NCBI GenBank assembly: GCA_025358155.1
Contig: JANYKR010000170.1
Coordinates: 1 to 62,231, forward strand
Direction of reading: 5' to 3'
Length of the DNA: 62,231 nucleotides
From: Betaproteobacteria bacterium
GTDB lineage: Bacteria > Pseudomonadota > Gammaproteobacteria > Burkholderiales > Burkholderiaceae_C
Position 1 is the stretch's first letter. The number at the start of each line of letters is the position of its first letter. This document shows, one piece after another, positions 1 to 8,540 of this stretch. Below the pieces are notes generated by a model. It was not told the DNA's origin. It ran no database searches and saw only the letters and a program-made list of their open reading frames with translations. Both the position numbers and the translations under genes were made by a program.

Positions 1-272
1 TGGTGCGCCGCGTGCTCATACCGGGCGCAGCACCCGAGATCGCCGAGATTTTACGCATGGTGCTCGGTTGGGCATGGACGTATGTGATCGTTGCCGAACT
101 GATTGGCGCATCGAGCGGCATCGGTCACATGATCACTGATAGCCAATCTCTGCTCGCGACCGATCAAATTATCTTCGGCATCATCGTGATCGGCCTGATC
201 GGGCTGTGCAGCGACTTTGCCTTCAAGTGGGTCAACCGGCGGCTGTTTCCCTGGGCGCAACTCGGGCGCTGA
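1..272 (+). CDS. ABC transporter permease, C-terminal end only (nitrate/sulfonate/taurine type)
   Basis: Only the last 90 or so residues are present; the gene enters from the left edge. It belongs to the inner-membrane subunit of an ABC importer of the TauC/SsuC/NrtB family, which passes an alkanesulfonate, taurine, nitrate or similar anion through the membrane. The readable part has the family pattern: a PGAAPEI segment, the end of the cytoplasmic coupling loop, then hydrophobic helices and a final NRRLFPW-type tail. The stop is 15 bases before the chosen start of the ATPase gene, so the two are clearly one operon. The substrate cannot be told from this fragment, and the binding protein gene lies outside the window. 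Confidence 0.85.
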   Translation, partial: VRRVLIPGAAPEIAEILRMVLGWAWTYVIVAELIGASSGIGHMITDSQSLLATDQIIFGIIVIGLIGLCSDFAFKWVNRRLFPWAQLGR

Positions 273-287
273 GTGCAAGGCATGTCG

Positions 288-1091
288 ATGAACGATCCAT
301 TTCTGAGCATCCGCGGCGTCTCGCGCAGTTTCCCGTCTTCCACCGGCGGCGCAGCCACCGTGGCACTGCAGGCCACCGATCTCGCCGTGGCCGAGAACGA
401 CTTTGTCACTGTCCTCGGCCCCAGCGGCTGCGGCAAGAGCACGCTGCTGCGCATCGTTGCCGGGCTGGATGTACAGACCGCTGGCGAGGTGCAACTGGCC
501 GGCCAGCGCATCGCCGGGCCGGGTGCCGACCGGGGCATGGTGTTCCAGAGCTACACCTTGTTCCCGTGGCTGACGGTGCTGGGCAATGTCTGCTTCGGCC
601 TGCGCGAGCGGGGCCTGGCGCCTGCCCAGCAACGGGAGATCGCCGACAGCTTCTTGCACCAGGTGGGCTTGCGCGGCTTCGAGAACCACTTTCCCAAGCA
701 ACTCTCGGGTGGCATGCAGCAGCGGGTGGCGATTGCCCGGGCGCTGGCCAATGGCCCGCGCATGCTGCTGATGGACGAGCCCTTCGGCGCGCTGGATCAC
801 CAGACCCGCGAGCTGATGCAGGAGCTGTTGCTGGGCATCTGGGAGGCGGAGCGCAAGACCGTGCTGTTTGTCACCCACGACATCGACGAGGCGGTGTTCA
901 TGGGCAGCCGGGTGGTGGTGATGAGCGCCCGGCCCGGCCGCATCAAGCTCGACAGGGCGGTGCCGCTGGCGCATCCGCGCCACTACTCGGTCAAGACCTC
1001 GCCCGAGTTCACCGCGCTCAAGGCCGAATTGACCGAGCAGGTTCGGGTTGAAGTGCGTGCAGCCCAGGCCTTGATGGCCCAGAATCCGTGA
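288..1091 (+). CDS. ABC transporter ATP-binding protein (TauB/SsuB/NrtD type)
   Basis: This is the cytoplasmic ATPase of the importer whose permease ends just upstream. Visible motifs in order are the Walker [10 protein letters not shown], the Q-loop region [10 protein letters not shown], the signature LSGGMQQR, the Walker [12 protein letters not shown] and the H-loop VTHDIDEA. About 267 residues is normal for the family. GTG at 273 and ATG at 282 are also in frame; ATG 288 is preferred because AAGG lies seven bases upstream of it. The DEAVF and [10 protein letters not shown] segments are typical of the sulfonate/nitrate/taurine subgroup. The next gene starts one base after the stop, so it is probably co-transcribed. 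Confidence 0.93.
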   Translation: MNDPFLSIRGVSRSFPSSTGGAATVALQATDLAVAENDFVTVLGPSGCGKSTLLRIVAGLDVQTAGEVQLAGQRIAGPGADRGMVFQSYTLFPWLTVLGNVCFGLRERGLAPAQQREIADSFLHQVGLRGFENHFPKQLSGGMQQRVAIARALANGPRMLLMDEPFGALDHQTRELMQELLLGIWEAERKTVLFVTHDIDEAVFMGSRVVVMSARPGRIKLDRAVPLAHPRHYSVKTSPEFTALKAELTEQVRVEVRAAQALMAQNP

Positions 1092-1092
1092 G

Positions 1093-2103
1093 ATGAACGA
1101 CGCTGCGCTGGCCCAGGAAAGCCCGCCGCCCAATGAGGCGTTTCACACCCAGCGCCTGACTGATCGGCTGCAGGCCAAGATCGTGCGGGACAACGCCGGT
1201 GGCCCGATGCGGCGCGACGCCCACGCCAAGATGCACGGCCTGGTGCGGGCCGAGTTCAGCATCGAGCCCGGCCTGCCCGAGGCTTTGCGGGTGGGGCTGT
1301 TCAGCCAGGTGCGCAGCTACCCGGCCTGGGTCCGGTTCTCCAACCAGAGCGGCAGCCTGGCGCCCGACATCCAGGGCGACATCCGCGGCATGGCGATCAA
1401 GCTGATGGGGGTTGACGGCGATATCTTGCAAACCACCCGTCCGGCCGACCGCACAGCCGACTTCATCCTGATCAGCACGCCGGTGTTCGTCACCCGCGAT
1501 GTCGCAGAGTTCGACGGCTTGCTCGGCGCCTTGACCGGCAGCCTGTGGGCCAAGGCGGTCTTTTTCTTGAGCCACTGGCGGGTGGTGTTCAATGTGCTGG
1601 GCTCGCTCAAGAAGTTTGCCAACCCGCTGCAGGTCCGCTACTTCAGCGCCACGCCGTACCGGCTCGGCGCCCATGCCGTCAAGTATTCAGTGCGGCCGGT
1701 GGGCGCTGCGACCGATGCACTGCCGGCGCATCCAGAGCCTGACTTTTTGCGCCTGGCGATGCAGCGCCAGCTGGCTGCCGGTGACGCGCTGTTTGACTTC
1801 TCGGTGCAATTGCAGACCGACGCCCAGGCCCAGCCGATCGAAGACCCGGGCCGGCTCTGGCCCGAATCGGTCTCGGCCTTTCAAAAGGTGGCAACCGTCC
1901 GCATCCCCAGCCAGGCGTTCGACAGCCCGGCCCAGCGTGCGCTGGGCGAAAACCTGTCGTTCAACCCCTGGCGCACCCTGGCCGAGCATCGGCCGCTGGG
2001 CGGTATCAACCGGGCCCGGCACTCGGTCTACGAGGCCATATCGCGTTTTCGGCACGACAAAAACGGCGCAGAGCGGGCCGAGCCGACGGGCTGGGACCTG
2101 TAG
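1093..2103 (+). CDS. catalase-fold heme protein (catalase family, not a classical catalase)
   Basis: The 336-residue protein has the compressed catalase-core pattern of the short catalase-like proteins: KMHGLVRAEF near residue 48 with a candidate distal histidine, then YPAWVRFSN, then GDIRGMAIKLMGV, matching the catalase RFS/D-RG-A-K stretch. Near the C terminus INRARHSVYEAISRFR offers the Arg and Tyr of a proximal heme ligand. It is shorter than the usual 480 to 500 residues and lacks the C-terminal flavodoxin-like part. Known relatives include peroxidase-like and hydroperoxide-processing heme proteins; true catalase activity is not assured. It starts one base after the ABC ATPase stop, an unusual partner that may indicate peroxide or oxidised-lipid handling. 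Confidence 0.75.
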   Translation: MNDAALAQESPPPNEAFHTQRLTDRLQAKIVRDNAGGPMRRDAHAKMHGLVRAEFSIEPGLPEALRVGLFSQVRSYPAWVRFSNQSGSLAPDIQGDIRGMAIKLMGVDGDILQTTRPADRTADFILISTPVFVTRDVAEFDGLLGALTGSLWAKAVFFLSHWRVVFNVLGSLKKFANPLQVRYFSATPYRLGAHAVKYSVRPVGAATDALPAHPEPDFLRLAMQRQLAAGDALFDFSVQLQTDAQAQPIEDPGRLWPESVSAFQKVATVRIPSQAFDSPAQRALGENLSFNPWRTLAEHRPLGGINRARHSVYEAISRFRHDKNGAERAEPTGWDL

Positions 2104-2125
2104 CTCCGCTTGACCTGAGACCACG

Positions 2126-2704
<579 letters not shown>

Positions 2705-2794
2705 GTCGCCCGCCGCCGCAACGGTCAGCCCGCAGTGCGGCCCCGCCTTGAATCGCCCGACCGAGAATCCGACCTTTTGTCCGTCAGCCAACCC

Positions 2795-3154
2795 ATGCCA
2801 AGCCTGCCCCTGACCGTCTACGGCATCCCCAATTGCGACACCGTCAAGCGCGCCCGCGCCTGGCTGAGCGCACGCGGTGCGCCGGCAACCTTCCATGATT
2901 TCAAGAAGCTCGGTGTGCCCGAGCCGGAGCTTGACGCCTGGCTTGCCACTGCCGGCTGGCAGCGCCTGCTCAACCGCAAAGGCACGACCTGGCGCAAGCT
3001 GGAGCCGGGTGCGCAGGCGGCCGTGGTCGACTCGGCCATCGCCCGGGCGCTGATGCTGGCCCAGCCCAGCCTGATCAAACGCCCGGTGGTGGCCTGGCCG
3101 GACGGCAGCCTCACGGTCGGGTTCGACGAGGCCGAGTTCAGCCAACGGCTTTGA
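2795..3154 (+). CDS. ArsC/Spx-family reductase-like protein (YffB type)
   Basis: A 119-residue thioredoxin-fold protein of the ArsC/Spx/YffB family. The N terminus has the LTVYGIPNCDTVKRARAWL pattern: a single active cysteine (CDTV) without a second cysteine in CxxC, as in glutathione-dependent ArsC relatives. Further on come the NRKGTTWRKL segment and the KRPVV strand with cis-proline that closes the fold. ATG 2795 is chosen because the fold starts two to four residues later; the open frame extends upstream to 2735 without family sequence. True arsenate reductase activity is doubtful because no ars genes are nearby. The last 17 bases overlap the convergent acyl-CoA ligase gene. Confidence 0.85.
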   Translation: MPSLPLTVYGIPNCDTVKRARAWLSARGAPATFHDFKKLGVPEPELDAWLATAGWQRLLNRKGTTWRKLEPGAQAAVVDSAIARALMLAQPSLIKRPVVAWPDGSLTVGFDEAEFSQRL

Positions 3155-5000
3155 GCCGGGCTGCGGGTGCCGGGCTGGCCGCCGCCGCCTCGTCACGCAA
3201 CGCGGCCTTGTGGATCTTGCCGGCCGGTGTCATCGGCAGGCTCTCGCGCAGCAGCACCTGACGCGGTACCTTGTAGTCGGCCAGGCGCTCGGCGCACCAG
3301 TGGCGCAATTCGGCCTCGGTCAGGCCGCTGCCGGGCTGGGGTATCACATAGAGCCGGCCCACCTCGCCCAGCACCGGGTCGGGCACGCCGATGCCTGCGG
3401 CCATCACCACCTTGGGGTGGCGATTGACCAGGGCCTCGATCTCGGCCGGGTAGACATTGAAGCCGCCCTGGATGTAGAGGTCTTTCTGGCGGCCCTTCAA
3501 GGTGATCACGCCGTTGCCATCGGCCAGGCCCAGGTCGCCGGTCTGCAGCCACCCGTCGGACGAAAAGCCCGCGCCTGCGGCTGCTCCGATGTAGCCCGGC
3601 ACCACGCCCACGCCCCTGAACCACAGCTCGCCGATCTGGCCCGCCGGCAGCGCCTGGCCATTGCTGCCGGCGATGCGCAGTTGCGCACCCTCAAAGGGCT
3701 TGCCGATGCTGCCCATCAACTCGGCTTCGCTGCGTTGCCAGGGTGTCATCACGATGGCGCCCGAGGTCTCGGTCAGGCCGTACAGGTTCATCAAGGTGGC
3801 CCCTGGCATGCGCTGCGCCAGCCGCTCCAGCAGCACGGCGTCCACATTGGAGCCGCCCGAGAACACCAGCCGCACCCGGCTCAAGTCGACGCTGGCGATG
3901 CGGGCATGCATCAGCATCAGTGTCAGCATGGTCGGCACGCCGGCCACGATGGTGGGTGGCACCTGCTGCATCAGGCGCAGCATCAGGTCGGCCTTGAACT
4001 CGGCCACCAGCACCACCGCGCCGCCGCCCACCAGGTGGGTCAGCACCGCGCAGGTGATGCCGCCCACATGGTTGAGCGGGTTGCCCATGTGCAGCACGTC
4101 GTCTGCCGTGACACGGGTGTGCCTGGCCTGGGCCGTGGCACTGGCCAACAGGCTGTGGTGGGTCAGCCCGGCGCCCTTGGGCCGGCCTGTGGTGCCTGAG
4201 GTGTAGATCACCATGGCCACATCGCCGGGCAGCACCTGGCGCCGCGCCACCGACAAGCGGCCGGCGTCCAGTGGCGTGGCTGCCAGCGCGGCCAGGCTGT
4301 CCAGCCCCACGCCGTCGATGGCGATCACATGGCGCAGCGCTGGCAGGCTGGAGCCCAGCCGGTCCAGCATGCCGATGAAATCGAAGCCTTCATGCTCGGT
4401 CAGCGTGAACACCGCCCGGGTCTCGCTGTCGGCCAGCATGCTGGCCAGCTCGCTGTCGCGGTAGCGCACGCTCAGGCCCACCACCGCCACGCCGATCTTG
4501 GCGGCGGCGTAGAACAACAGCAGCCACTCGATCTGGTTCAGGCCGATGATGCCGATGCGGTCGCCCCGCTTGAGCTTGAGGCCCAGCAGGCCACAGGCCA
4601 GGTGGTCGCTGGCGGCGTCCACGGCGGGCCAGTCGTAGTGGGTGTCGTTTTCGACGTAGGCCGTGGCATTGCCCCGCTGGCGTGCCGCCAGGCTCAAGCG
4701 CTCGCCAATCGTGCCGGCCGGGGCGCCGGTGGCCAGGCCGGTGGCCGTGCTCGAGGCGCTGAGCGCGCCCGCGCCTGAGTGGCCGGCACTGAGGCCCGAC
4801 ATGGCGCCGCCAGCGCTGATGCCGGTGAGCACGCTGGATGACTGGCCCGCCGCAAGCGCCGGCGTGGCGTCAGGCTCGTCACCGGATTTGCCACCGAGCT
4901 TGCCAGCAAATGTGCCCCCGATTGCGCCACCCACCCTGCCACCAAACGGGTTCGCAATCTGGCTGCTGCTGTGGACCAGCCGGGGTGGGGTAGGGCGCAT
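3138..5000 (-). CDS. acyl-CoA synthetase (AMP-forming) with glycine-rich N-terminal extension
   Basis: A 620-residue member of the ANL superfamily that activates a carboxylic acid to its CoA thioester via an acyl-adenylate. The P-loop-like motif YTSGTTGRPKGAG, the LYGLTETSG motif, WLQTGDLG and the C-terminal lysine segment TPAGKIHK are all present. The adenylating fold begins around residue 85. Residues 1 to 85 are an added glycine/alanine/serine-rich stretch with a run of GG and GxxxG spacings, not normal for the family. ATG 5000 is chosen because an AGGAG lies eight bases upstream; the reading frame further upstream looks non-coding. It is divergent from the dehydrogenase operon at 5183, implying it loads the substrate for that pathway. 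Confidence 0.88.
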   Translation of the reverse strand: MRPTPPRLVHSSSQIANPFGGRVGGAIGGTFAGKLGGKSGDEPDATPALAAGQSSSVLTGISAGGAMSGLSAGHSGAGALSASSTATGLATGAPAGTIGERLSLAARQRGNATAYVENDTHYDWPAVDAASDHLACGLLGLKLKRGDRIGIIGLNQIEWLLLFYAAAKIGVAVVGLSVRYRDSELASMLADSETRAVFTLTEHEGFDFIGMLDRLGSSLPALRHVIAIDGVGLDSLAALAATPLDAGRLSVARRQVLPGDVAMVIYTSGTTGRPKGAGLTHHSLLASATAQARHTRVTADDVLHMGNPLNHVGGITCAVLTHLVGGGAVVLVAEFKADLMLRLMQQVPPTIVAGVPTMLTLMLMHARIASVDLSRVRLVFSGGSNVDAVLLERLAQRMPGATLMNLYGLTETSGAIVMTPWQRSEAELMGSIGKPFEGAQLRIAGSNGQALPAGQIGELWFRGVGVVPGYIGAAAGAGFSSDGWLQTGDLGLADGNGVITLKGRQKDLYIQGGFNVYPAEIEALVNRHPKVVMAAGIGVPDPVLGEVGRLYVIPQPGSGLTEAELRHWCAERLADYKVPRQVLLRESLPMTPAGKIHKAALRDEAAAASPAPAARLKAVG

Positions 5001-5063
5001 GGTCGGACTCCTGATGGCGCATGGGGGCTTGCGCGGCTGCGCGGTCGCCACTGAACGGGGACC

Positions 5064-5088
5064 GGGCTTCAACCCCGTATTGAAGCCC
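5064..5088. promoter_or_regulatory. perfect 9-7-9 inverted repeat, candidate operator
   Basis: GGGCTTCAA at 5064-5072 is mirrored by TTGAAGCCC at 5080-5088 with a seven-base spacer. It lies between divergent promoters and overlaps a possible -35 hexamer, as expected for a repressor site. Confidence 0.5.
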
Positions 5089-5107
5089 AGGCAGGGCCCT
5101 GGCCTAC

Positions 5108-5125
5108 ATCGTCGTTTTCGACGAT
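5108..5125. promoter_or_regulatory. perfect 7-4-7 inverted repeat, candidate operator
   Basis: ATCGTCG, TTTT, CGACGAT form an exact dyad 57 bases before the dehydrogenase start. The short central spacer is typical of TetR- or GntR-type operators; no T-run follows, so it is not a terminator. Confidence 0.5.
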
Positions 5126-5182
5126 TCATGCGCGCGGGGTGATCTGAAACACTGCAAGCCTTGCCGTCCACTCCGCCTGGCC

Positions 5183-6388
5183 ATGCCCCCAACCCGCGCG
5201 ACCGATGATGATTTTCGCGCCCAGGTGCGGCAGTTTCTGGCGGCCGAGCTGACGGATGAACTGCGCCAAGCCGGCCGCCGCGCCCCGGGCGTCTTTGCCG
5301 ACTACCCCGACGGCCAGCGTTGGTTCCGCATTCTGGCGGCCCGGGGCTGGAGCGTGCCGCACTGGCCGGTCGAGTGGGGCGGCTGCGGCTGGTCGGCACG
5401 CCAGCACGACATCTTTGCCAGTGAGCTGGCCGCCGCCGGTGCCCCGACGCTGGCGCCGCAGGGCACACGCATGGTTGCACCCGTGGTGCTGGCGTTTGGC
5501 ACGCCCGAGCAACAACAGCGCTGGCTGCCCCGCATCCGCTCGGGTGAGGATTACTGGGCTCAGGGCTACAGCGAGCCGGGCGCCGGATCCGACCTGGCGT
5601 CGCTGCAGTGCCGGGCAAAACGCCAAGCCGGGCCGCAGGGCGATGAATTTGTCATCAACGGCACCAAAATCTGGACCACCCACGCCCAGTGGGCCAACAA
5701 GATCTTCTGCCTGGTGCGCACCGACAGCAGCGGCAAGCCCCAGCAAGGCATCAGCTTCTTGTTGTTTGATCTGGGGCTGCCCGGCATCAGCGTCCGGCCG
5801 ATCATCAGCCTCTCGGGCGACCATGAGCTCAACCAGGTGTTCTTCGACGACGTGCGGGTGCCCGCCAGCGCGCTGCTGGGCGAGGAGAACCGCGGCTGGA
5901 CCATTGCCAAATACCTGCTGACGCATGAGCGCGGCGGCAGCTACACGCCGATGCTGCGCGCACGCCTGGCACGCTTGCACACGGCCCGGGCGGCGGCGTT
6001 TGCGGACCGGCCGCCAGACGACCCGGAGTACAAGCAGTTGGGGCACCTGCTGGCCGACGCCCGCTGCCGCATCGATGCGCTGCACGCTCTGGAGCAACAG
6101 GTGCTGGCGGCCCGGATCCGGGGCCAGGACGACGCCACCGCGCCGTCGGTCGGCAAGCTGCTGGGCACCGAGCTCAAGCAGTTCCTGACCGAGATCGGCC
6201 TGCTGATCGCCGGGCCCTACGCCGCAGCCCGGCTGCCGCTGGCCGACTGCGCCGCCCACGCGCTGGCCGTGCCCGAAGACGCGGTGTTTGCGATGGGCGC
6301 CTACCTCAACGACCGTGCTGCGTCGATCTACGCAGGCACCAACGAGGTGCAACGCAACATCATCGCCCAGCACTTGCTGGCGCATTGA
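5183..6388 (+). CDS. acyl-CoA dehydrogenase (large subunit of a paired dehydrogenase)
   Basis: A 401-residue flavoprotein introducing an alpha-beta double bond into an acyl-CoA. Seen are the FAD/substrate segment GYSEPGAGSDLASL, the IWTTHAQWANKIFCLVRT stretch, FDDVRVPASALLGEEN and the C-terminal IYAGTNEVQRNIIAQHLL. In place of the Glu of the short-chain YEGT motif there is Ala (YAGT), common in dehydrogenases that take their base elsewhere. It is followed with a 20-base gap by a second, divergent dehydrogenase. The two resemble heteromeric pairs such as the PimC/PimD and FadE-FadE types acting on dicarboxylic, alicyclic or steroid-like acyl-CoAs. The actual substrate is unknown. Confidence 0.9.
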   Translation: MPPTRATDDDFRAQVRQFLAAELTDELRQAGRRAPGVFADYPDGQRWFRILAARGWSVPHWPVEWGGCGWSARQHDIFASELAAAGAPTLAPQGTRMVAPVVLAFGTPEQQQRWLPRIRSGEDYWAQGYSEPGAGSDLASLQCRAKRQAGPQGDEFVINGTKIWTTHAQWANKIFCLVRTDSSGKPQQGISFLLFDLGLPGISVRPIISLSGDHELNQVFFDDVRVPASALLGEENRGWTIAKYLLTHERGGSYTPMLRARLARLHTARAAAFADRPPDDPEYKQLGHLLADARCRIDALHALEQQVLAARIRGQDDATAPSVGKLLGTELKQFLTEIGLLIAGPYAAARLPLADCAAHALAVPEDAVFAMGAYLNDRAASIYAGTNEVQRNIIAQHLLAH

Positions 6389-6408
6389 GCGATTGCAGCG
6401 AGCTGGCG

Positions 6409-7620
6409 ATGAATGCGATGTTCGACCTCACCGACACCCAGGCGCTGGTGCAAGCCAGTCTGAGCCGCTGGCTGGCGGACCACGCCGGCTTTGAGCGCCG
6501 GGCCGGGCTGCTGGCCACCCCCGAAGCGATCACGCCGTTGTGGCGCGGGCTGTCGCAGGATCTGGGCCTGCTGGGCGCCGCGCTGCCCGAGGCCGTGGGC
6601 GGGCAGGGCGGCGGTCTGGCCGACCATGCCTTGATACTGCAGGCGCTGGGTCACGCCCTGCTGCCTGAGCCCTACCTGGCCTGTGCCGTGCTGGCCGGCG
6701 GCCTGCTGCAGCGCCTGCCGGGCGAGCTGCCGCAGCAACTGCTGGCCGGCCTGGTGGACGGAGCCGTGCGGCCGGTGCTGGCCACGCTGGAGCCCGCTGC
6801 GCGGCACGATCTGGCGCAGGTGCACAGCACACTGCAGCTTGCCAACCCGGCCTATTCGTCCAACGCGGCCAACGCCGCCAACGCGGCCAGCGGGGCGGGT
6901 CGCAGCAGCCCGGCCGCCACATTGCTCAACGGCTGCAAGGCCCTGGTGCGCGCCGCGCCCTACGCCACCCACTGGCTGGTCAGCGCCCGCGACGCTGCCG
7001 GCCTGTTACGGCTCGCCGTGGTCCACCCCGGTGCGGCCGGCGTCACCCGGCGTGACCTGAGGCTGGCCGATGGCAGCTGGGCGGCTGAGCTGGCGTTTGA
7101 CCACACGCCGGTGCAGGCCGTGCTGGGCGAGGCCGGGTGCGATTTGCTGCCGCTGATCGAGCAGGCGAGCGACGCCGCGCAGCTGGCCAGTGGTGCCGAG
7201 GCCATCGGCGTGATGCAGCGATTGCTGCACGACACGCTCGACTACGTGCGCCAGCGCAAGCAGTTTGGCGTGGCGATTGGCGGCTTCCAGGTCATCCAGC
7301 ACCGACTGGCCGACATGCACATGGCGCTGCTGCAAGCCAACGCACTGGTCGGTGCCACGCTGCTGCGGCTGGATGGGCGCGACGGCGGCGCTGCGCTGCC
7401 GGCCGCGCGGCGCCGGGCGGCGGTGGCGTCGGCCCAGGTGGCGGTGGCGCGGGCGTGCCGGTCCGTGGGACAGGGCGCGGTGCAATTGCACGGCGGCATG
7501 GGCATGACCGATGAGCTGGTGATCGGCCATGGCTTCAAGCGCTTGACGCTGATCGAGGTTGCGGGTGGCGGCACGGATGCCCAGCTGCGCCGGGTGTCCG
7601 CCGAGGCCGACGCCGGATGA
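6409..7620 (+). CDS. acyl-CoA dehydrogenase (small/partner subunit, PimD-like)
   Basis: About 403 residues of the acyl-CoA dehydrogenase fold. DYVRQRKQFGVAIGGFQVIQ and the C-terminal GAVQLHGGMGMTDEL segment are clear, but the YxGTxE end motif of a self-sufficient enzyme is missing and the middle domain is divergent. This suits a partner subunit in a heterotetramer with the gene just upstream. Residues around 151 to 162 are an insertion made by three in-frame 9-base repeats (asparagine-alanine-alanine units). ATG 6409 is chosen; TTG 6385 (overlapping the previous stop) and ATG 6418 are alternatives. It overlaps the next start by four bases (ATGA), so translation is coupled. Confidence 0.85.
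   Translation: MNAMFDLTDTQALVQASLSRWLADHAGFERRAGLLATPEAITPLWRGLSQDLGLLGAALPEAVGGQGGGLADHALILQALGHALLPEPYLACAVLAGGLLQRLPGELPQQLLAGLVDGAVRPVLATLEPAARHDLAQVHSTLQLANPAYSSNAANAANAASGAGRSSPAATLLNGCKALVRAAPYATHWLVSARDAAGLLRLAVVHPGAAGVTRRDLRLADGSWAAELAFDHTPVQAVLGEAGCDLLPLIEQASDAAQLASGAEAIGVMQRLLHDTLDYVRQRKQFGVAIGGFQVIQHRLADMHMALLQANALVGATLLRLDGRDGGAALPAARRRAAVASAQVAVARACRSVGQGAVQLHGGMGMTDELVIGHGFKRLTLIEVAGGGTDAQLRRVSAEADAG
6862..6888 (+). repeat. three 9-bp tandem repeats inside a dehydrogenase gene
   Basis: AACGCGGCC, AACGCCGCC, AACGCGGCC in direct succession, in frame, coding for Asn-Ala-Ala units in a loop of the small dehydrogenase. Confidence 0.9.
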
Positions 7621-8540
7621 AGCACGAAGCTTGGCGCCACGACCCCAGCGCCTATGGCAGCACCCAGCCGGTGGCCGCACGGTTTGCCGATGTCGATACC
7701 CGCCGCCATGTCAACAACATCGCCGTCTACGGCCTGCACCACGAGGCCCGGCAACGCTGGCTGATGGCCGCCGACGGGGGTGCTGCGGTCTGGCCGGACG
7801 GCCGCTTGCTGCTCAAGCCGCTGTCCAGCCGCACCGAGTTCTGGCAAGAGTGCCACTACCCGGCTGTCGTCGTTGCGCGGCTGCGCCTGTTGCAGGCGTC
7901 GCCCGATTGCCTGACCCTGGCGGGCGGCTTGTTCCAGGGTGGCGCCTGCGTGGGCATGCAGCAGACCCGGCTCGGTGCCTGGGCGCCTGACCTGAGCACC
8001 AGCGCCCGGCTGACGGCCGCTTGGCTGGGCGATCTGGCCGGCAGTGGCGAGCCTGCGGGTGACACGGTAGCCAGCCACCGCCCGGCGGGTACCGAGCAAC
8101 GCCGGCTCTACCCCGTGGCCGCCACGCTGGCCTCGCGCTACGGTGATTTCGACGCCGATGGCGGCACCAGCGAGGCCGCCGTGATGCGCGGCATCGAGCA
8201 AGCCCGCGCCGCCCTGCTGAAAGCGGCTTTTGCCGCCGCTGGCGGCCAACCCGAGCGCGACTGGGTCAGCCTGGTGGTGGTGCGCATCGACCTGCACTTT
8301 GTGCATCACCGGGCGCCGCCCCCGCAGTGGGCGCTGGCCTCGGCCGTCACCCGCACCGGGCGCAGCTCGGCGGTGCTGCGGGTGGCGATGTTCGACGGCC
8401 AGGCCTTGCAGGCAACGGCCGACTGCGTGATGGTGTACACCGATCCTGCCGGGCCCCCGGGCGCTGCAGCTTTGTCACCTGCGCTGCGCGCCGCGCTGCA
8501 GTCCTTTTACTGGTTTTCTGGAGACACCCCATGCCCCTGA
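7617..8540 (+). CDS. double-hotdog acyl-CoA thioesterase-like protein
   Basis: The 307-residue protein begins with a 4HBT-type hotdog segment (RFADVDTRRHVNNIAVYGLHHEARQRWL), in which the Asp and the HVNN motif match the active site of 4-hydroxybenzoyl-CoA/YbgC-type thioesterases. A second copy of the fold is suggested from about residue 160 (YPVAATLASRYGDFDADGG, then a long helix, then VVVRIDLHFVH). It likely hydrolyses or recycles acyl-CoA in the surrounding degradation pathway. Start ATG overlaps the upstream stop (ATGA) and its end overlaps the next start by ten bases, giving translational coupling on both sides. Confidence 0.72.
   Translation: MKHEAWRHDPSAYGSTQPVAARFADVDTRRHVNNIAVYGLHHEARQRWLMAADGGAAVWPDGRLLLKPLSSRTEFWQECHYPAVVVARLRLLQASPDCLTLAGGLFQGGACVGMQQTRLGAWAPDLSTSARLTAAWLGDLAGSGEPAGDTVASHRPAGTEQRRLYPVAATLASRYGDFDADGGTSEAAVMRGIEQARAALLKAAFAAAGGQPERDWVSLVVVRIDLHFVHHRAPPPQWALASAVTRTGRSSAVLRVAMFDGQALQATADCVMVYTDPAGPPGAAALSPALRAALQSFYWFSGDTPCP

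Larger units (their letters stand above)
5001..5182. promoter_or_regulatory. divergent promoter region between acyl-CoA ligase and dehydrogenase operon
   Basis: 182 bases separate the two divergent starts. The region holds two perfect inverted repeats, listed separately. A TTGAAG at 5080-5085 with CCTACA 17 bases downstream is a possible weak sigma-70 promoter for the rightward operon and overlaps the first repeat. No regulator gene is adjacent in the window. Confidence 0.5.

Noticed and set aside
5001-5618. The acyl-CoA ligase frame could extend about 206 residues further upstream on the minus strand.
   Set aside because: The extra part is Arg/Pro/Cys-rich text typical of reading against a GC-rich gene, overlaps the dehydrogenase gene, and an AGGAG site marks ATG 5000.
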